This document shows, piece by piece, positions 22,977 through 35,240 of a stretch of DNA of 64,000 nt. The number at the start of each line of letters is the position of its first letter. Positions within the stretch are counted from its first letter, which is position 1. The notes beneath the pieces were generated by a model. It was not told where the DNA came from, did not search any database, and saw only the letters and a program-made list of their open reading frames with translations. The position numbers and the translations under genes were made by a program. Source of the stretch: Hofstenia miamia. Taxonomy: Eukaryota; Xenacoelomorpha; Acoela. The stretch spans positions 593,766 through 657,765 of the forward strand of contig SCFE01000043.1 of the NCBI GenBank assembly GCA_004352715.1. Direction: 5' to 3'.

Positions 22977-24672
22977 TATGGGCGCTTGGTTTTTTAGAGT
23001 CAGTGCTCTGACTAGTTTTCTGATTCTTCCTCTGTTTGGGGATCCTCTGCCAATTCTGATTTGGATTTGATTGCGTCTTCATCATTGTAATATGCTTCCT
23101 CCTCCCTGATCATGTTAATTTGTTTTCTACATTAATCTTTTCTGTGTCCCTTTTGTCCACAACCACAGCACTTTATATCTCTTTTTCTCACCTTCTTCAA
23201 CTTCCCGTCTTTGTTTTTTATGTTAATGAACTTCTCTCCCTTCTTTTCCTTATATACTTTGGTGTTCCCTGTTTGTGGTTTGTAGTTATTCCACCATTCT
23301 GCTGGCTTCTCTTTGTTCCACACTGCTTTCTTGTAGATGTGAGCATTGTTCTCTATTGTTGCCTGTATGTCTACTGCGTTCCTGATCATCTTCTCTAGCT
23401 TGCCATCTACATCACACTTGATTTCGAATTGTGTTCAGATGTTCTCCAGCATTCCTTTACAAATGTGGGAGAAAAGGCTGTACTTTGAGTATTTGTTACC
23501 TCAAGCTAAGTGTCACCAGTTGTACTACTTGCTGGATGTAGTTTTGGATATTGTCTGTCTTTTGCATTTTTGTTGAGTCTAGTATGATTTGATATTGATT
23601 TTTAAAACTCTCATTTTCAAAGTAATCTACAAAATCTCTGATCAGTAGTTTATAGTGTCATTTTGTATCTGCATCCAAAAGCAAGTAATGTTGGGACACT
23701 GCCCCTGTTAGATATAGTGGAAATCTTGCAGCTGCTGCCCTTTGGTTTACTTTCCTCTTGGCCATCGTGATCTTGAACATTTGTAACCATTCTAGAAATG
23801 TCGGATTATAACTGTCCACCTTTCCATTGAATTTTGGCAAAGTTGTCTTACATGGTATTGTGTCATTGTGGCTGTGTTCTGGCAGCATTGAATTTTCCTT
23901 TGTCTATTCATTTGTTCACTAGTTGTGAGTTGATTTGTCACTGCACTTGTTATTTCAATGATGATTTTTCTTCCTCTTCTTCCTCCATTTCTCTGAAGTG
24001 TTTTTTAAAATTCGTGGGTGACACTTGTAAGCTCCTTTCTTCCCTCTGATCGATTATCATTTCATGCATTGTCATTGCCTTTGTGTTTTCTTCTTCATTT
24101 TCTCGTAACATTTTTAATTTCTGTCTCAGATCTTCTATTTCTTTTTTCTGATTTTCGTGATTTTCATCTCTATCCAGTTCTGTTGATCTGAGTTTGTCTT
24201 TCAGTTGTTCTATTTCTTGTGCTTGGATGTCATTGTCCAGGATTAATTGCCTATTTGCATCATCCAATTGTTGATATATTCTTTCCCATTTCTGGTTCTG
24301 CTCCTGGAAAGCTTTATTCAACTGTGCTAACTGGTTTGTTAACGCCTTAATGTGTCTTTGGAAATTTTTGCTTTTGTTATCCAGACAATTGTCCATTTCA
24401 ATTTTCAGTTTGCTTAGTGCATTCTCATTTTTTTGTTCCAATTTCAACATTCTTTCTACCAGTAGTTGTATCTCGGATCTCAGTATTGTTTTTGTCTCAT
24501 TCACCTGTTGTAAGATGTTCAGGACTTCACTGGATCCCGTTTCCAGGGACATATGTAGGGCCTCCAATTCTGTGGGGGATACATCTGTCTCTAAGCATGT
24601 TCTCCTTGGGGTGGAGGTTGCTTTGTTTGTTCCTTTTTTGGCATTGCATTTCCTTGTTCGTGTATTTGTCAT
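22977..24672 (-). pseudogene. Element B2 gag with coiled coil and zinc knuckle
   Basis: The likely start is the ATG at 24672, shared with B1 (both begin MTNTR). Residues ~35-230 are a long charged coiled coil with heptad-like Leu/Ile spacing (ELEALHMSLETG through DLRQKLKMLRE). The gag core follows (23888-23450) with LPKFNGKVDSYNPTFLEWLQ. A zinc knuckle is at about 23165-23125 (CCGCGQKGHRKD, with a stop before the last Cys). Frameshifts occur near 23950 and 23650. A Gag beginning with a long coiled coil is unusual and differs from the Pro/Thr/Ser-rich N-terminus of element A. Confidence 0.85.
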
Positions 24673-24924
24673 CTTGAGTACACATAGTAGTGGCTGGCAA
24701 ATCGTTATGACTCTTTGTCTTTGCACCTGCCTTATGTTAGATATAGTAGTAGTTGTCATCTTGTGGTTGACTGTATGCTGTATCTGCTTTCCTGCATGTG
24801 TTCTGTCACTTCGGTTTCTCTAATTACTTGTTGATTCTACGTTCTGAGTTTGGATAGTGATTTGATTCTTCTTTTCTTCTTGTTCTTAAACTGTCATGGT
24901 TGCCATGTAGCATCTGCTACCAAG

Positions 24925-25898
24925 TGTTAACAGAAATTAAATCATTCTTTTAAATCATTGTTCCTCCTTATATGCAGGCAGGGATGTACTTCTGTTAACT
25001 CTTTACTCTGATATTAGATATGTTTCATTAACCTTCACTTAACTAGAGTAACTTGATACTGTTTAGGTATACCCCCATCCTAGCTCCACTCCATGATCTG
25101 GCTATGGCCTCCAGCTGACTCCTATCTCTGAATCAGTCCACATGTATTTCCATTGCTGATCAATTGGTTCCAAGTCTCAGCTCACTGATGTTCTTATGTG
25201 TTCCCTATCCTAACTCAGTACAGCTCTCAATGCTGTTTGTAACTGACTTAAACTCAATTTGTAATGTGTATTTATGTTACTTCACAACCTTGCAATGTCA
25301 CTAGCTGCTTAATAATGATTAATTTAGCCATTAGTGAAAACTATTGGCTTTAATTAATTTAATTAAAATAAATTACATAATAACTTGCAGCTTCCTAACT
25401 TACATTTAAATAACAATACATGCTCAGTCTCTTTATCAGTCTATTATAGGTCACCTAAGTCTATAATATAAAATATGTATAATGTACAGTAGGCTATCCA
25501 GCCCTTTCACTGACATCAATTATTAGATAAATGTAAACAAAAGAATCAATAGCCAGCTAAACAGAGAAAAACTCCTATTTGTATACTTAACATAAATGCA
25601 GGTTCATGGTTTGGATCATGGACCCTCAAGTTACTCCTGATATGTACCTAAACCACTACTACTGCATTTACCATTTAGCTTGACATTCTGTATAAATAAG
25701 CAAACTGATATAAAATCTAAAAATAAGATTTTTGAAGAATTTACTTCAACAATTTCCAAAATGATCTCTCACATATTTATAGTTAACTTTCAAAAAGTAC
25801 CTATCATTTGAAATTCAAATTTGTATTGTCTGCCAAAAATGGCTAAAAATAATGGAAGTGAATTCGCCCCTTTCATTTGGCCAAATTGTTTAATGACA
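24925..25898 (-). repeat. LTR of family B separating B1 and B2
   Basis: About 974 bp aligning with the LTR at 43492-44385. Plus-strand ends are TGTTAACAG and TAATGACA. On the minus strand a TGGTAGCAGATGC sequence lies 2 bp beyond the LTR end and could be the primer-binding site for B2. The right boundary is placed by alignment and is uncertain by several tens of bases. Confidence 0.7.
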
Positions 25899-26039
25899 AG
25901 TACTAATTTGCTATCTTAATACTTAGTTGCACTTACAAAGATAATCTGATAATTAAACTCAAATTGTTTTTTAATCAATAATCATAATTCGATCTTAATC
26001 TTGACTAATCATCTGATCTTCTTCATCTTAGCAGCATTA
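25899..26039. other. Short AT-rich spacer between ORFX-B and the LTR
   Basis: Expected place of a polypurine tract on the minus strand; none is obvious. Confidence 0.4.
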
Positions 26040-29000
26040 TGCTTTGGATTATGCTACATGCCCTCCTCATCTTGTGTTATTTTTAGTACAGCTCATTCTC
26101 TGTGGACCAATTCATCAGCTTTTTTTATTATTATTTCCACTTGGGGATCACTCCAGCTCATTTTTGCAAATTCAGGTTGTTTAGTTACTTTCAGTACTGC
26201 CTCTCTCTCTGTGGTCACCATGCTGTGGTATCATAGGAATTTTGCCTCTTTAATATTTTCTGATATTGGTGTGATCTCTCTGAGTTCATTCATGCCTTTT
26301 ATTGCTATTATTGCTATCATTAATGTCATTTGTGTGTCTGCTCTACTCATGTGCACCATCTCTTCATGTATCATTGTGTTTGGATAGAAGAATGTAAACA
26401 CTCTCCTGAGGCTCCTTGTACTTGCCACATCCTTATAGAAGAAGCATATGTTCTCCCTCACCTTTTCTTCTGTTATTGTTGTTGGATCATTCTTATTAAA
26501 TCTCATCATCATCACTATTTCTACTCTTTTTGTGACATCATAGAATTGGCATTTTTTATCCCATAAGTCCAACCATACTACATCATTCACTCCCAAGAAC
26601 AGCATAATTGCCTTTGTTGTTTGTTTATCTATTTAATCTCACAGTTCTTTTAATTGTTCATGTATTAGTTTTCCTTGGGTGCATAGTTGATAAGGAGTTA
26701 TCACTCCCTCAACATATACCCTTTCCTTGTTATCATTATTGATCAGTATTTCCTTTGTCTTTTTATAATCATCTCTCTCAACTATTGCTTTTGCTCCTTC
26801 TTTTGCATTCATGTAAGTTTTATATTCATGTAGAAAGGTTTTTGAGATTTTTACTTTTTTAGGTATCCTCCACCTCAGGAGTACCATCAGGATTGAAACT
26901 GTCTGTGGTGGAGTACAGATGAGGATTTTTGTTCTTATTTGTTGCTCTATTTCCTTGTAATCTTCTGACGTTGTTGGTGCTGTTGCCAGTCAAATCATGG
27001 CTGGGTAGTTCATTTTACTCTCTTTTAATGTCTCTCAGAAGATTTGTGTTAGACCTCTTCTGCTCATTCTCATCTGAATTTTCTCATTCACTTCCAGCTT
27101 TGATGTAATGCATTCTATGTCCACATGCCAACTGATTGCATGGTTATAACATTTCTTTGAGTTCCATTTTCATAATTGCTTCTGTGAACATCAATTTCAT
27201 AGACATGACTGTCTGTTCTTCTTTTGCATACTGATAATTTCTGGAGCAAATTTCCTTTTCCTTAGTTATTTTTATTTTGACCAGGAATCTTTATTTGTCT
27301 GTGTCAATGCATTCCATTGTATGTTCTGGTGTGGAGGCCCCCCCCCATTTCTCTATATTTATCCTGTTGATCTGTTGTTGTGACTTTGAGGACAATATCA
27401 AATGCATTGATGTTAATAGTTCTTCTTCCTCTTGAATCTCCTTTTGCGTCTTGGTTGTCATTTCACAGACTTTGACAGGTTCTGTTATTCCTCCCCTTTG
27501 CATCATCTCTGCACTTTTTATTATCTTAATGAATGCACAGCAAGGGCTCTCTGTTTCCTACCTTTTCATGTCTTGTTCTAACATTTGTTGTATATTTTTG
27601 CTCTTCATCATGTTTGTGATCTCTTTGGTGTCCACTATCTTTCTTTTTATAATTTGCTTTGTTGTTAGCCACAGTTCCATCTCAACCTGTCTTAGTCACA
27701 TTTCAGAGGTGGCACCCCACATATATTTCCTCATGGGTTAGTCAAATATTGTTTTCTCTTCTGGCACAATTCCCATTATGTTTGCTATGTCCACTGTTGA
27801 CATTCTTCCCATTGGACTTTTGTTGACAATTAGTCTGCTGATAAATTTCTTGATTTCCTGCATTGGCTTTTTGATTCTGTCAGGAGATGTCAACTTCTCT
27901 ATGTGTCCTTTCAACAACCAGTTTTTTGTTTGTGTGTTTACCAGGGACAGTGCTATCTCATACTTCTTTGCCTTTGTTAGTTTATGTCAACTTGATCTTG
28001 AGATTGTTAGCCTTAGTTCCTGCTCCTGTGTAGTGAATATTGCTAACAACCATGCCAAAGTTCTGAATCTAAGTTCTGGGGCATTTTTTTAATCTTCAAA
28101 TATTATGTTTTTAAAATCTTTTGTTGAGTTCAGCTTGTATGCTCTATTGATCTCTGTGAATGCTACCTCAACTATCTTGTGGTATTTTTTTGACAGGGCC
28201 TCAATATGTATTTCTGGACATTCCTCCTTCATTTTCTTTTGTAGCTTCATTAGGTTCCATATCTCCTGTATCTTCTTCATATGTTCTTGCCTTTGTGTGA
28301 GGCAACACTTCATGAATAGTGTATTTGCTTTCTCTATGCCCTCTGCATCTGTTGTCATCTCTATCCTTTTTATTTGTTTATATAAATCAATTGCTATACA
28401 CAGATCTACCAGCAATCTGCAATAGGCTACCCAGTAATCAATTTGCAAATCTAGGTGTATCAATTCCACAACTTTTGTCTCTGTCATTATTTTCTCCCAT
28501 AAGAACACATTTTCTACTTGTATTTGTAACTCACCCAGGAACAGTGGTAGTTCTTCAAGTGGGGTTCTCCTGATGATCACTATTCTTATGCCCTGCACTC
28601 TTGCCATCCCTCTAACTGTTTTTCTAAATTTTTGTTGTATTCTTTGTCTTTTAAAATGTGGATAACCATTAAGTTGTCTTTGTCAATGTTAATCTCCAGT
28701 ATTCATGCAATTTGTTCAATGTATGCCACAATTCCTTGGACTGTTTCCAATGGGAAGTTTTTGTCAAATGTGACATGAACCATGCTGTGCATGTATGGCC
28801 TTTCTACTGTCTCATCCAATTCTCTTTAATAGCTTATTATTGTATTGACCATCAGTTCTTTCTGTGCGTCTAATACTATGGGTAAGTTGCTGCCCTCTGT
28901 TTTGGCTATTTTTTGTAAATGACTTTTTGTTTCTGGTGACAGCTTTTGATATGCATTATTTCTCATTTTTAATGTTCCCATGAAGTAGGGGTGCAGGGTG

Positions 29001-29503
29001 CCTATCTATTTTCAACATCCTTTTCTCTCTTTCTTTTGAGCATACTGTTCTCTCTGATGTGCTTTCAGAGGGGGTGTGTAGCTGTGTAGGGTTAGGGTTA
29101 GGGTTCAGCAATTGACCAGCTGTGGGTTCAGTTGATATGTCAGCCTTAAATCACTTTAATATATGCATGGTTCTTCGCCCACTTTCACCTTCCCCTGGAA
29201 CTCCAATAGTTGCACTGCCCTTGATTGGCAAGGTGGACTGGAGGGAAAGTTGAGCTGCTTCTCACCAGTTCTCTGTTCACTGGTTTTGTGCTTGCCCTCA
29301 AATTGGTGGTGCAGATCTCCAGTGGGAGAGGCATTATGTCTTTTTGTCTCCCTGCCCTTGAATCAGCTTTGGGGACTACTCAGACACCTTCTCACTCTGT
29401 GCCTCTGATTAGTCATTGGTTGGTTCTGGTCTCTTCTGTCTTCTGTTGGACGTCTGATTTGAGATCCCCTTTGAATTCTCCTCCTCAGGTTTGACATTGT
29501 CAT
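26040..29503 (-). pseudogene. ORFX of element B1: large unknown 3' ORF
   Basis: About 3.46 kb after pol on the minus strand, the same length and position as ORFX of element A. The first ATG (29503-29501) lies 4 nt after the pol stop, and the same arrangement occurs in B2. Readable segments include 29010-28640 (LHPYF, VHVTFDKNF), 28607-28089 (helical, EIWNLMKLQKKMKEE, EINRAY), about 28080-27720 (SPDRIKKPMQEIKKFISRL ... KYMWGAT), 26887-26639 (ERVYVEGVITPYQL) and 26605-26231 (DVVWLDLWDKK, YDVTKRVEI, FFYKDVASTRSLRRVFTFF), ending with SWSDPQVEIIIKKADELVH. Stops and frameshifts are scattered throughout. No known domain recognised. Conservation with element A and the relic at 6540-7416 shows it was a genuine retroelement protein. 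Confidence 0.75.
29087..29105. repeat. Short telomere-like repeat, three TTAGGG-type units
   Basis: TAGGGTTAGGGTTAGGGTT occurs in the N-terminal part of the ORFX-B region. It could be chance, or filler added at a repaired break. Too short to call a telomere. Confidence 0.5.
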
Positions 29504-29744
29504 CTCCTCAGGTCTTTGATTTTGGCGCACTCTCTTCCTCAATGGCTGTTGCATCTTGTTTGATTTTCCTAAATTCAGAAAGTAAGTTTATAGCCAATAT
29601 TTCTGGGTCATATATATATTTATCTCTTGATGCATGGCTTGGCAGCACTCTTTTTGGTACATTTCCATTGCTGATATTTGCTTCAAATTTTTCATCAAAG
29701 CCTTCCTCCAGCAAACTATCTAATTTGCTCATGTCATATACAAT
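29504..29744 (-). pseudogene. Element B1 pol tail, distal part
   Basis: Encodes the pol C-terminal tail (YDMSKLDSLLEEGFDEKF ... EEESAPKSKT), ending at a TGA at 29510-29508. It continues the pol sequence at 32147 and above, from which it is separated by the LTR-C insertion. It aligns with B2 19046-19342. Confidence 0.85.
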
Positions 29745-32142
29745 TGTAGCATCACCCAAAAGGAATAAGCTGTAAACAAGAGATTAACCTTGAATGATTA
29801 ATAGTGATCAGAATTATGATTGTAAAAATTTAGTTAATTATCCTATTCATTTTGTAAGATGCAACCAAGTTACAATATTGTACATTCTAAGAAAAATACT
29901 GGAGCCAATTAAGTAATTTTTGACAAATTGTAACAAGTGAAATTATGCTTACATAAGAACAGCCATATTGGCAGAAGAATAATTCAAATTTCAAAATCAG
30001 CAGGTACTGAAAACTTTTTAAATAAATAGCTGAGAATTTAGAGGAAAATTGATGAACAATAAATTCTTCAGAGTTTATTTTATTTTCATTCTTCATTTAT
30101 CTGGTTTGATATTTAATGAAATGTTCAGCAAAGCAAGTTGTGTTGAGTAGTGGCTGGATCCCATCACGGGAGCAAGCAATTTGAAGGGTACTTGTGCCAG
30201 TCATGAATCTGCACTTATGTTACAGTTAGGAGTTTTTTTATTCTTGCTTAGTCTGACTATTGATCTATACATGTATAATTTATAGATGCTTGAAATGACC
30301 TGATAGTCAAACCCTAGGAATATATATCTGTTCTTAATAGTAGGAGACTTGACTATAATCGACCGAATAAATGACCTTACATGTACCATTATTAAATGTA
30401 AGTATAGGGAACTGCAATCTATTAATTAATTTACAAAGCCAGTAATTTTATGGTAATGGCTACTTTAATATTATTTAAATGCAGTTAGTGTCAATGCCTG
30501 GTTGCTTTACTTAACCAAAACAACAAACACTTTACAAAAATTGAGTTTAGGTCAGTTGCAACTTGACTTGAGTGCACACATTGAGTTAGGGTAAGGTACA
30601 CATAATTAGTCCTCATTGAGCTGAGACAGTGCAGTGGATTTGGTCAATCATTCATGAAGGAGAAGAACTGTGATGTGGAGATNGTATTACAATTTTGTAA
30701 ATAATTAACTTTTTGAAAAGAATAAAACACTGTTTCATATGTGTTTTTTCCATTCTTTCTACATGTAGCAAACAATTATTGTAAGCTCAAATTTTTAAGA
30801 AAATAGAGAAATAACATTTTCTATATAATTCATTGTATAAATTGCATGCTTTTGGGAATTAATAGTATACATTCAAGTGTTAATGAATTTTGAAAAACAT
30901 TATTTTCCTTTATACAGCTAATAAATAAATAATGGTTTTAAGAAAAAGTAGTAAAAAATAAATTGTAGAATCATCCAAAAGGAATAAGCTGCAAACAGAG
31001 ACTAACGTCGAATGATTAATAGTGATCAGAATTATGATTGTAAAAATTTAGTTAATTATCCTATTCATTTTGTAAGATGCAACCAAGTTACAATATTGTA
31101 CATTCTAAGAAAATTACCGGAGCTGATTAAGTAATTTTTGACAAATTGTAACAAGCGAAATTATGCTTACATAAGAACAGCCATATTGGCAGAAGAATAA
31201 TTCAAATTTCAAAATCAGCAGGTACTGAAAACTTTTTTATAAATAGCTGAGAATTTAGAGGAAAATTGATGAACAATAAATTCATCAGAGTTTATTTTAT
31301 TTTCATTCTTCATTTATCTGGTTTGATATTTAATAAAATGTTCAGCTAAGCAAGTTGTGTTGAGTAGTGGCTGGATTCCATCACGGGAGCGATTCAAAGG
31401 GTCCTTGTGCCAGTCATGAAACCGCACTTATGTTACGGTTAGGAGTTTTTTGATTCTTGCTTAGTCTGACTATCGATCTATACATGTATAATTTAATAGA
31501 TGCTTGAAACAGCTGGATAGTCGAACCCTAGGAATATATATCTATTCTTAATAGTAGGAGACTTGACTGTAATCAACCAAATAAATGACTTTACATGTAT
31601 TGTTATTAAATGTAATTATAAGAAACTGCAATCTATTAATTAATTTACAAAGCCAGTAATTTTATGGTAATGGCTACTTTAACATTATTTAAATGCAGTT
31701 AGTGTCAATGCCTGGTTGCTTTACTTAATCAAACCAACAAACACTTTACAAAATTGAGTTTAAGTCAGTTACAACTTGACATGAGTACATGCACTGAGCT
31801 AAGGTAAGGTACACATAATTAGTCCTCATTGAGCTGAGATGGTGCAGTGGATTTGGTCAATTGTTCATGAAGGAGAGGAACTGTGATGTGGAGATTGGCT
31901 TTGGGCAGTAGCCCACAGATAATATGATGAGGAAACATCACACGGCTTCGTCACCTAAATAGTGATGATTAGTACTCAATTAACCTAACTAGTAAAGCAG
32001 AGAGGAAAAGTTTGGCAGTTCACCAATGTAGTAATTCCTCAACCACAATTTACTGAGTGGTAGTTATTAACAATAATATATGGTGCAAATAGGCCAGGTG
32101 GAGGATGTTACATGGCGACCATGACAGGTGGAGGATGTTACA
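29745..32142. mobile_element. LTR-C insertion inside element B1 pol
   Basis: The insertion is bounded by TGTAGCATCACCC on the left and GGATGTTACA on the right and flanked by CAAT duplications (29741-29744 and 32143-32146). B2 has an uninterrupted ATACAATCGCATT at the same place, confirming the empty site. Inside are a partial LTR (29745-30682, ended by a single N), about 280 bp of other AT-rich sequence (30684-30964), a full LTR (30965-32112) and then TGGCGACCATGACA, which resembles a primer-binding site, directly followed by a second LTR end. No coding region is present. Confidence 0.8.
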
Positions 32143-32146
32143 CAAT

Positions 32147-34805
32147 CTCATTACCATTGATATGACTTATTATAAACTCAGCATTTTCATCTAATATCAA
32201 TTCTTCAATATCTGCTGTTGCTTGCTTTAGGTTCTTGAAATGCAATAATCTATCATTATTTAACATGTACTCATTATTTGGTAATACTTGCATTATTTTA
32301 TATGGACCTGACCAAATCATTTTTAATTTTTGGACCTGGTTTGTGTCTGTTAATTTCATCAGTGTGAATGCATAAACTGTGTTGCCTATCTTATGGACAT
32401 GACCACAAATTTTTTTATTGTAGTTTCACTGTTGTCTCATGGCAGATTTCTTCATGTTATGGCACATTGTCTCATGTATTGCTGTTATCTGATTTCTAAG
32501 TTGATCCATGTATTGATTGTCCATTTTTCTGCTGTAGGTGAAGTATTGCATTGATAGTGGCATTGCTGCCTCTATTCTGAACATGGCCTTGAATGGTGTT
32601 ATCCCAGTTGTTGAATGCATAGACGTATTGTGAAAGTACTCAATCATTTCAATTACTTCTCTCCATTTGCAACCCCCTATCCCTGAAGTTGTGACTCTTA
32701 TCAACTTTATCAATGTCCTATTCAATCTCTCCACCACACCATTTGCTTGTGGATGGTATGCTGTTGTTCTTTCACTCATTAATTCTAGTAAGCATGTCAT
32801 TTCTTGAAATAGATTGCTTTCAAATTGTGGCCCCTTATTGGTGATTATTGTCTCCATTGGCCCAACCTTTAGGATCCATTCCTTCATGACTATGTCAGTG
32901 GTTGTTTCTGCAGTTGTGTTTTTAATTAGGATTAACCTCATGTATTTGGTGAAATTGTCCACCATTACTAATAGGTACTGGTATCCTTCCTTATCTTTTG
33001 ACAACATTTCTAGATCTATATGTATTGTGAAGAACCTTGCTTTAAACCTACTCTCCATCTGCGTAATGCCTAGGTGGCCCTTCTCATGAATTGACATAAA
33101 GTACTTGTCTTTACTTGCCTCATATAGCATGTCTTCTATCCTGGGCTGTGGGTATTAATCCATTTTCATTACTTCATTCAGCTTCCAGAAGTCTATACAT
33201 AATCTATGTTTGTCTTCCTGCTTCACAAATACTGTTGGTGCAGCTTATGGACTTTTGCTGGGTTGTATTATTTTGTTGTTGATTAATTCATTGAGCATCC
33301 TGTTATATTTGTCCTTCATTTGCTCTGGTACTCGCCTTGCTGGCAGCTTTATCAGCTTGTTAGTTGTCATAATGATCCTGTGTGTTTCACCTATTGCTTG
33401 TCCCACACTTATTTCTCCATAATTGAATATCCCTTTGTGTCTCTCTAGCACCTCTCAAAGTTGTTGTAATTGTGTTTTGCTCAAATGTTGGTATTCTTCC
33501 TCCAACAGCTCAGGTATCTTGTACTGATCTTCTTCTTCTTCTTCTTCTGCTTTCCTCCCTCTGCCCTCAAGTCAGCTGTGGGGAGTACTTGCTACANNNN
33601 NNNNNNNNNNNNNNNNNNNNNNNNNNNNNNNNNNNNNNNNNNNNNNNNNNNNNNNNNNNNNNNNNNNNNNNNNNNNNNNNNNNNNNNNNNNNNNNNNNNN
33701 NNNNNNNNNNNNNNNNNNNNNNNNNNNNNNNNNNNNNNNNNNNNNNNNNNNNNNNNNNNNNNNNNNNNNNNNNNNNNNNNNNNNNNNNNNNNNNNNNNNN
33801 NNNNNNNNNNNNNNNNNNNNNNNNNNNNNNNNNNNNNNNNNNNNNNNNNNNNNNNNNNNNNNNNNNNNNNNNNNNNNNNNNNNNNNNNNNNNNNNNNNNN
33901 NNNNNNNNNNNNNNNNNNNNNNNNNNNNNNNNNNNNNNNNNNNNNNNNNNNNNNNNNNNNNNNNNNNNNNNNNNNNNNNNNNNNNNNNNNNNNTCAAGTC
34001 AGCTGTGGGGAGTACTTGCTACATCAATGGTTTTTGTCCACTTGCCCTCAAGTTGGCAGAGTGGAGTACCTCCTGTTTTTGTTTGTAAGTCCTCAAGTTG
34101 ACCATACAAACTACTCTGCTCATCAATGTCTTCCATTGCTCTCCAGATAGCTTTGATGCTAGATTTGACATATTGTCTGAATATACATACATTTGTTTTC
34201 TTCACATTGATATTGTGATCTGTTGCATTCAGTATTGGCACTTTCCCTTTTCCATTCTTTATTGCACACATGCTTGATGGCATTGATACTCTTTTTGAAT
34301 TTATTCCTTTGTTGTCATAGATCATTATATCTGCTGTTATTGACTCTACCATTTTAACTCCATGCATGCTCCATTGATATGGCTGCAATTTTATATCTTC
34401 CTCCAGTTTGAATATTATTGTTGATAGCTTTCCTTCTTGCTCTTTGATTTTGATTTCCTCTTCTCTTACTTTGATTGTTCTATCAGCATAGTTGATTACA
34501 CATCCATTCTTCATCAGGAAATTGTCTCCTAGTATCACCTCATAAGGCAGTAAATTCTTATGAGTGTCTATTACTACTAGAGTTGCTCAAAGGTTATATT
34601 TGCTATTCTGATTTGTACTGCCTTGAGCTTGCCTTTTGTGTCTATGTACTCTCTGGATGCATTGATTAATCTTTTGCTCAAGCATTCTAACTCTTCCCAT
34701 TTGAATCCCATCTGTTATCAATGTCACTGCTCCCATTTGAATCATTGCCTTTGTTAATATTCTGTTTATTGTTGTCATTATGGTATTGATATTGTCCAGG
34801 TTAGT
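32147..34805 (-). pseudogene. Element B1 pol (protease, RT fragment fused to integrase)
   Basis: Protease near 34805-34440 has a lost catalytic Asp (IQMGAVTLI) but keeps the ILGDNFL signature. RT begins normally (about 33451-33110, INNKIIQPSK, LYEASKDKYF) but is then joined directly to the integrase zinc-finger region (EKGHLGITQMESRF) at about 33095. Compared with B2, roughly 1.3 kb carrying the RT catalytic core and RNase H is missing. A second deletion of about 145 bp (junction near 33025) removes the CX2C end of the zinc finger. Downstream the integrase core is long and open (VMVDNFTKYMRL, ITNKGPQF, TTAYHPQANGVVERLN), followed by VQKLKMIWSGPYKIMQVL. The 397-N gap at 33597-33993 interrupts the region. 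Confidence 0.87.
33597..33993. other. Assembly gap, 397 N, probably spurious
   Basis: The same ~32 bp (CAAGTCAGCTGTGGGGAGTA...) ends the left contig and begins the right one. B2 has one copy at this point (about 22148-22180) and runs straight through, so probably no sequence is missing. Confidence 0.75.
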
Positions 34806-34811
34806 CATAAT

Positions 34812-35240
34812 AGTAGTAGAAGGGACTTGTATTTCGTGCCACTTTTTTCTGATTGGTCGAGAGGTGGCTCGTAGCCTGTGCCACTTTTTTGTGATTGGTC
34901 AAGAGGGGTGGCCTTTGACCTGAGACGCTGTGGATATTGCCCGGGGGTGTTTTACTAACGTCATGGATGTACTTTTACTAGTTTTTGTGGTATTTATGTG
35001 ACCTAATTTAGTTTGCATTTTTTTTTACTTTTTTAGTTTTACTTTCCCACATTTACTTACTTACTTTTTTAGTTTTACTTTCCCACATTTACTTACTTTT
35101 ACATGGGTTTTCTACTTTATACACTTTTTTCTCTTTATATGGTTTGTCACTTTTTACACATTTATAGACTTTTACATGGGTTTTCCTTTTTATACATGAC
35201 ATTGGAAATATCACATTAATTTAGTTTACATACTTATTTT
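34812..35240 (+). repeat. Left TIR of the Polinton-like element
   Basis: Contains two direct repeats of about 29 bp (starting 34836 and 34878), each with an inverted CCAAT box in TGATTGGTC. Further in is a ~37-bp tandem duplication of ACTTTTTTAGTTTTACTTTC. Both features are mirrored in the right TIR. Confidence 0.85.

Noticed and set aside
26001-26387. Hydrophobic plus-strand ORF resembling a membrane protein
   Set aside because: It is a shadow of ORFX-B on the minus strand. Similar hydrophobic plus-strand frames at 20509, 21227, 22705, 23120, 27451 and 28105 are shadows of pol, gag and ORFX.
29080-29110. True telomere or chromosome end
   Set aside because: Only three repeat units, with retroelement sequence on both sides.
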